NCBI GenBank assembly: GCA_013286655.1
Contig: JABDFG010000027.1
Location: 1 to 32,494, forward strand
Reading direction: 5' to 3'
Length of the DNA stretch: 32,494 bases
Source: Bacteroidota bacterium
GTDB taxonomy: Bacteria > Bacteroidota > Bacteroidia > JABDFU01
Positions 30,759 to 32,494 of this stretch are shown piece by piece; positions within the stretch are counted from its first letter, which is position 1; each line of letters begins with the position of its first letter. The notes under the pieces were generated by a model that did not search any database, was not told the DNA's origin, and saw only the letters and a program-made list of their open reading frames with translations. A program made the translations under genes and the position numbers.

Positions 30759-32036
30759 ATGCTCCGGAAAATTTTTTACACCTTTTGGACGAAATTCATT
30801 ACTGCCGTTATCAATTTCCTGATCATTATTATTACTGCTAAATATCTTGGTGCAGAAGGCAGGGGAACAATCAGTCTGGTTGTATTAGGAATAACTCTTA
30901 CTCAGATTTTCAATGACATAATCGGAGGAGGTGCATTGGTTTACCTTGTTCCGAGAGTTGGTGTTTTCAAGCTATTTATTTCTGCCTATGGTTGGACATT
31001 TATCTCTTCCGCCATTGTAGCCGTATCATTAACTTTTTTAAAACTAATCCCTGTTCAATATTCCCTGCATGTTTTCTTTTTATCCCTGCTCCAGTCTTTA
31101 TTTACAATTAACCTCTCTCTTATTTTAGGCAGAGAAAACATCCGTTATCATAATCTTTTGAATTTTCTTCAAATCATCTTTCTACTTGCCGCACTTCTGA
31201 CTATTTTGTTTGTGTTCCATAAAACGGAATTGATTTCTTATTTTATTTCACTGTATATCAGTTACGGACTTGTCTTTTTATTCAGCTTTGTGTTCATAGC
31301 CAAAGACATTCAACCTACTTCATTGAATGGTCTTGCTCTGGTCATAAAAGAAATTTTCAGGAACGGATTTTTCATACAGATGGCGAACGCTGTTCAATTA
31401 TTAAATTACCGGATGAGCTATTATATTCTGGATCATTCCTCCTCAGGAGTTTTTTCAGGGATCAAACTCGTTGGCATTTATTCGACCGGGGTGGCTATTG
31501 CAGAATCACTATGGCTCATCCGGCAAAGTATAGCCATGGTCCAATTTTCACGAATTGCTAATTTGACTGATATTTATAAATCCAGGATATTGACTATCCA
31601 ATTGGCAAAGCTTGGCTTCTGGGCCAGCCTTTGCTGCCTTATACCCCTTTTATTATTACCGGAAAATTTTTACACCTATCTGTTCGGACCCGAATTTATT
31701 TCTATTCCAATAATAATTAGGTATTCCAGTGTCGGAATCATTTCTTTAAGTTTATCGGCCATGTACAGCCACTACTTTTCGGGAATCGGGAAAAACCATA
31801 TCAATACTATCGGATCTGGCATTGGCCTTGTTTTCACCTTGTTTTTTTCTTTTTTGCTGATACCTTCTTTTCACCTGACAGGAGCTGCTATAACAGCCTC
31901 CCTCTCCTACCTGGCCACTTCCGTATTCCTTTTCCTGGTATTTGTAAAGGAAAGTGACTTTAAGTATACCGAACTATTGCCCCGGATCAGCGACTATCAT
32001 TTTTTGACAAATTATATTAAGAATTACCTGAAATAA
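30759..32036 (+). CDS. Polysaccharide flippase, Wzx/MOP superfamily (host)
   Basis: A 425-residue integral membrane protein with about twelve hydrophobic helices across its length. The N-terminus (LRKIFYTFWTKFITAVINFL, then AKYLGAEGRGTISLVVLG) is diagnostic for O-antigen/teichoic-acid-type exporters: 'K-x-x-G-x-x-x-x-x-x-x-x-x-x-x-x-[AR]-x-x-L-G-x-x-x-x-G'. A central GVFSGIKLVGIYSTGVAIAE and C-terminal SSVGIISLSLSAMYSHYFSG add support. It moves lipid-linked glycan units across the inner membrane for polymerisation or ligation. It is 10 bases after the formyltransferase-like gene, so the three host genes form an operon. No polymerase or ligase is in view. Confidence 0.85.
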   Translation: MLRKIFYTFWTKFITAVINFLIIIITAKYLGAEGRGTISLVVLGITLTQIFNDIIGGGALVYLVPRVGVFKLFISAYGWTFISSAIVAVSLTFLKLIPVQYSLHVFFLSLLQSLFTINLSLILGRENIRYHNLLNFLQIIFLLAALLTILFVFHKTELISYFISLYISYGLVFLFSFVFIAKDIQPTSLNGLALVIKEIFRNGFFIQMANAVQLLNYRMSYYILDHSSSGVFSGIKLVGIYSTGVAIAESLWLIRQSIAMVQFSRIANLTDIYKSRILTIQLAKLGFWASLCCLIPLLLLPENFYTYLFGPEFISIPIIIRYSSVGIISLSLSAMYSHYFSGIGKNHINTIGSGIGLVFTLFFSFLLIPSFHLTGAAITASLSYLATSVFLFLVFVKESDFKYTELLPRISDYHFLTNYIKNYLK

Positions 32037-32040
32037 TTAG

Positions 32041-32072
32041 TTTGCTCTTTTTCATAATTCTCCCTACATTAG
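32041..32072 (+). promoter_or_regulatory. Candidate promoter for the exported protein gene
   Basis: TTTG (32041-32044) and TACATTAG (32065-32072) fit the Bacteroidota -33 TTTG and -7 TAnnTTTG boxes, 20 bases apart, with one mismatch in the -7 box. Start of transcription would be about 32078, giving a leader of about 38 bases before ATG 32116. Confidence 0.5.
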
Positions 32073-32115
32073 CGAACATTTATGTAAAACAATCATTTAA
32101 TTAATCAAAATTATC

Positions 32116-32494
32116 ATGAAAAAGACAATACTGTTCGGAGTAGGTTTGATGATTGCATACTGTGGCAATGCTCAAACTCTCAATAACCAAAATAATAAGG
32201 CAAAAATACCTGCTTATCTTTCCAACATTCCTGCGGTGAAAACAAGCATCTATGCTCATAAGGAAAATAACATTTCTTATGTTCAGTCCCAACCAATAAA
32301 CAATGGGAATTCTGCATCTAAAAGAACAAAATTACCTGGCGCACTTTCCACTTCTGCCACTGAAATAGGTAATACCTTATATCAGCTTCAAACAAACGCT
32401 TCTGTACGCAATGCCTTATTCAAAAGTAAAGACGGAAGCATTTCCGCCGTATGGAATTACTCCCCGGAATATGATGCAACCCAGGCTTATCCTA
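32116..32494 (+). CDS. Exported host protein, 3' partial
   Basis: The frame opens at ATG 32116 and runs off the right edge (126 codons seen). MKKTILFGVGLMIAYCGNAQ is a clear Sec signal peptide ending in NAQ. The mature start is Asn/Lys/Ser-rich (TLNNQNNKAKIPAYLSNIPA; SKRTKLPGALSTSATEIGNT) and ends in FKSKDGSISAVWNYSPEYD, which resembles the beginning of large secreted proteins with beta-propeller or adhesion repeats sorted by type IX secretion in this phylum. The C-terminal sorting domain, if any, is outside the window. It has its own candidate promoter and is probably a separate unit from the polysaccharide operon. Confidence 0.75.
   Translation, partial: MKKTILFGVGLMIAYCGNAQTLNNQNNKAKIPAYLSNIPAVKTSIYAHKENNISYVQSQPINNGNSASKRTKLPGALSTSATEIGNTLYQLQTNASVRNALFKSKDGSISAVWNYSPEYDATQAYP

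Overview
The window is the right-hand part of a prophage in a Bacteroidota (Bacteroidetes) chromosome, followed by about 4.7 kb of host DNA. Signs of the phylum are an AT-rich composition, no convincing Shine-Dalgarno sequences, A-rich leaders before ATG, TAnnTTTG-type -7 promoter boxes, a tyrosine recombinase of the Bacteroidota phage type, and a host protein with a signal peptide ending in NAQ. The prophage enters from outside the left edge. It ends at a tRNA-His(GTG) gene at 27710-27784 (minus), next to a minus-strand integrase.

Region by region. Positions 1-2972 hold head genes: the C-terminal part of an S49-type protease fused to a coiled-coil scaffold, the major capsid protein, a small unknown protein and a probable tail tube protein. 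Both high-copy structural genes are followed by a terminator hairpin. Positions 3078-5926 hold a sugar-modification insert: a three-domain protein (GT11 fucosyltransferase-like, DxD GT-A glycosyltransferase, SAM methyltransferase) and a GT25 glycosyltransferase. Positions 5923-12879 hold a packaging and connector block: an unknown coiled-coil protein, TerS-like, TerL, a small accessory protein, portal, a head-tail adaptor-like protein and two unknowns. Positions 12876-17129 hold beta-rich virion or fibre proteins; three successive products start with Sec signal peptides. Positions 17132-19240 hold a lysis-type cassette: a membrane-anchored coiled-coil protein (i-spanin-like), an M15 endolysin, a holin-like protein, a small lipoprotein (o-spanin-like) and a patatin-like phospholipase. 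Positions 19237-25746 hold tail and baseplate proteins and the tape measure. Absence of a sheath gene here and the long tape measure suggest a siphovirus. Positions 25779-26451 hold two small genes separated by a strongly structured leader RNA. The integrase at 26480-27607 (minus) converges on them across a shared terminator.

The late genes run on the plus strand with ATGA or TAATG overlaps nearly throughout, implying translational coupling and one or a few long late transcripts. The sugar-modification genes sit inside this late block, so they are more likely to decorate virions than to act only in lysogeny.

Right of the tRNA the host carries surface-polysaccharide genes (GT4 glycosyltransferase, formyltransferase fused to a GIPC-transferase/GH43-like domain, Wzx-type flippase) and the start of an exported protein. 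Early, repressor and replication genes and the other att site are not in the window. All family assignments come from reading motifs by eye; no database search was run.
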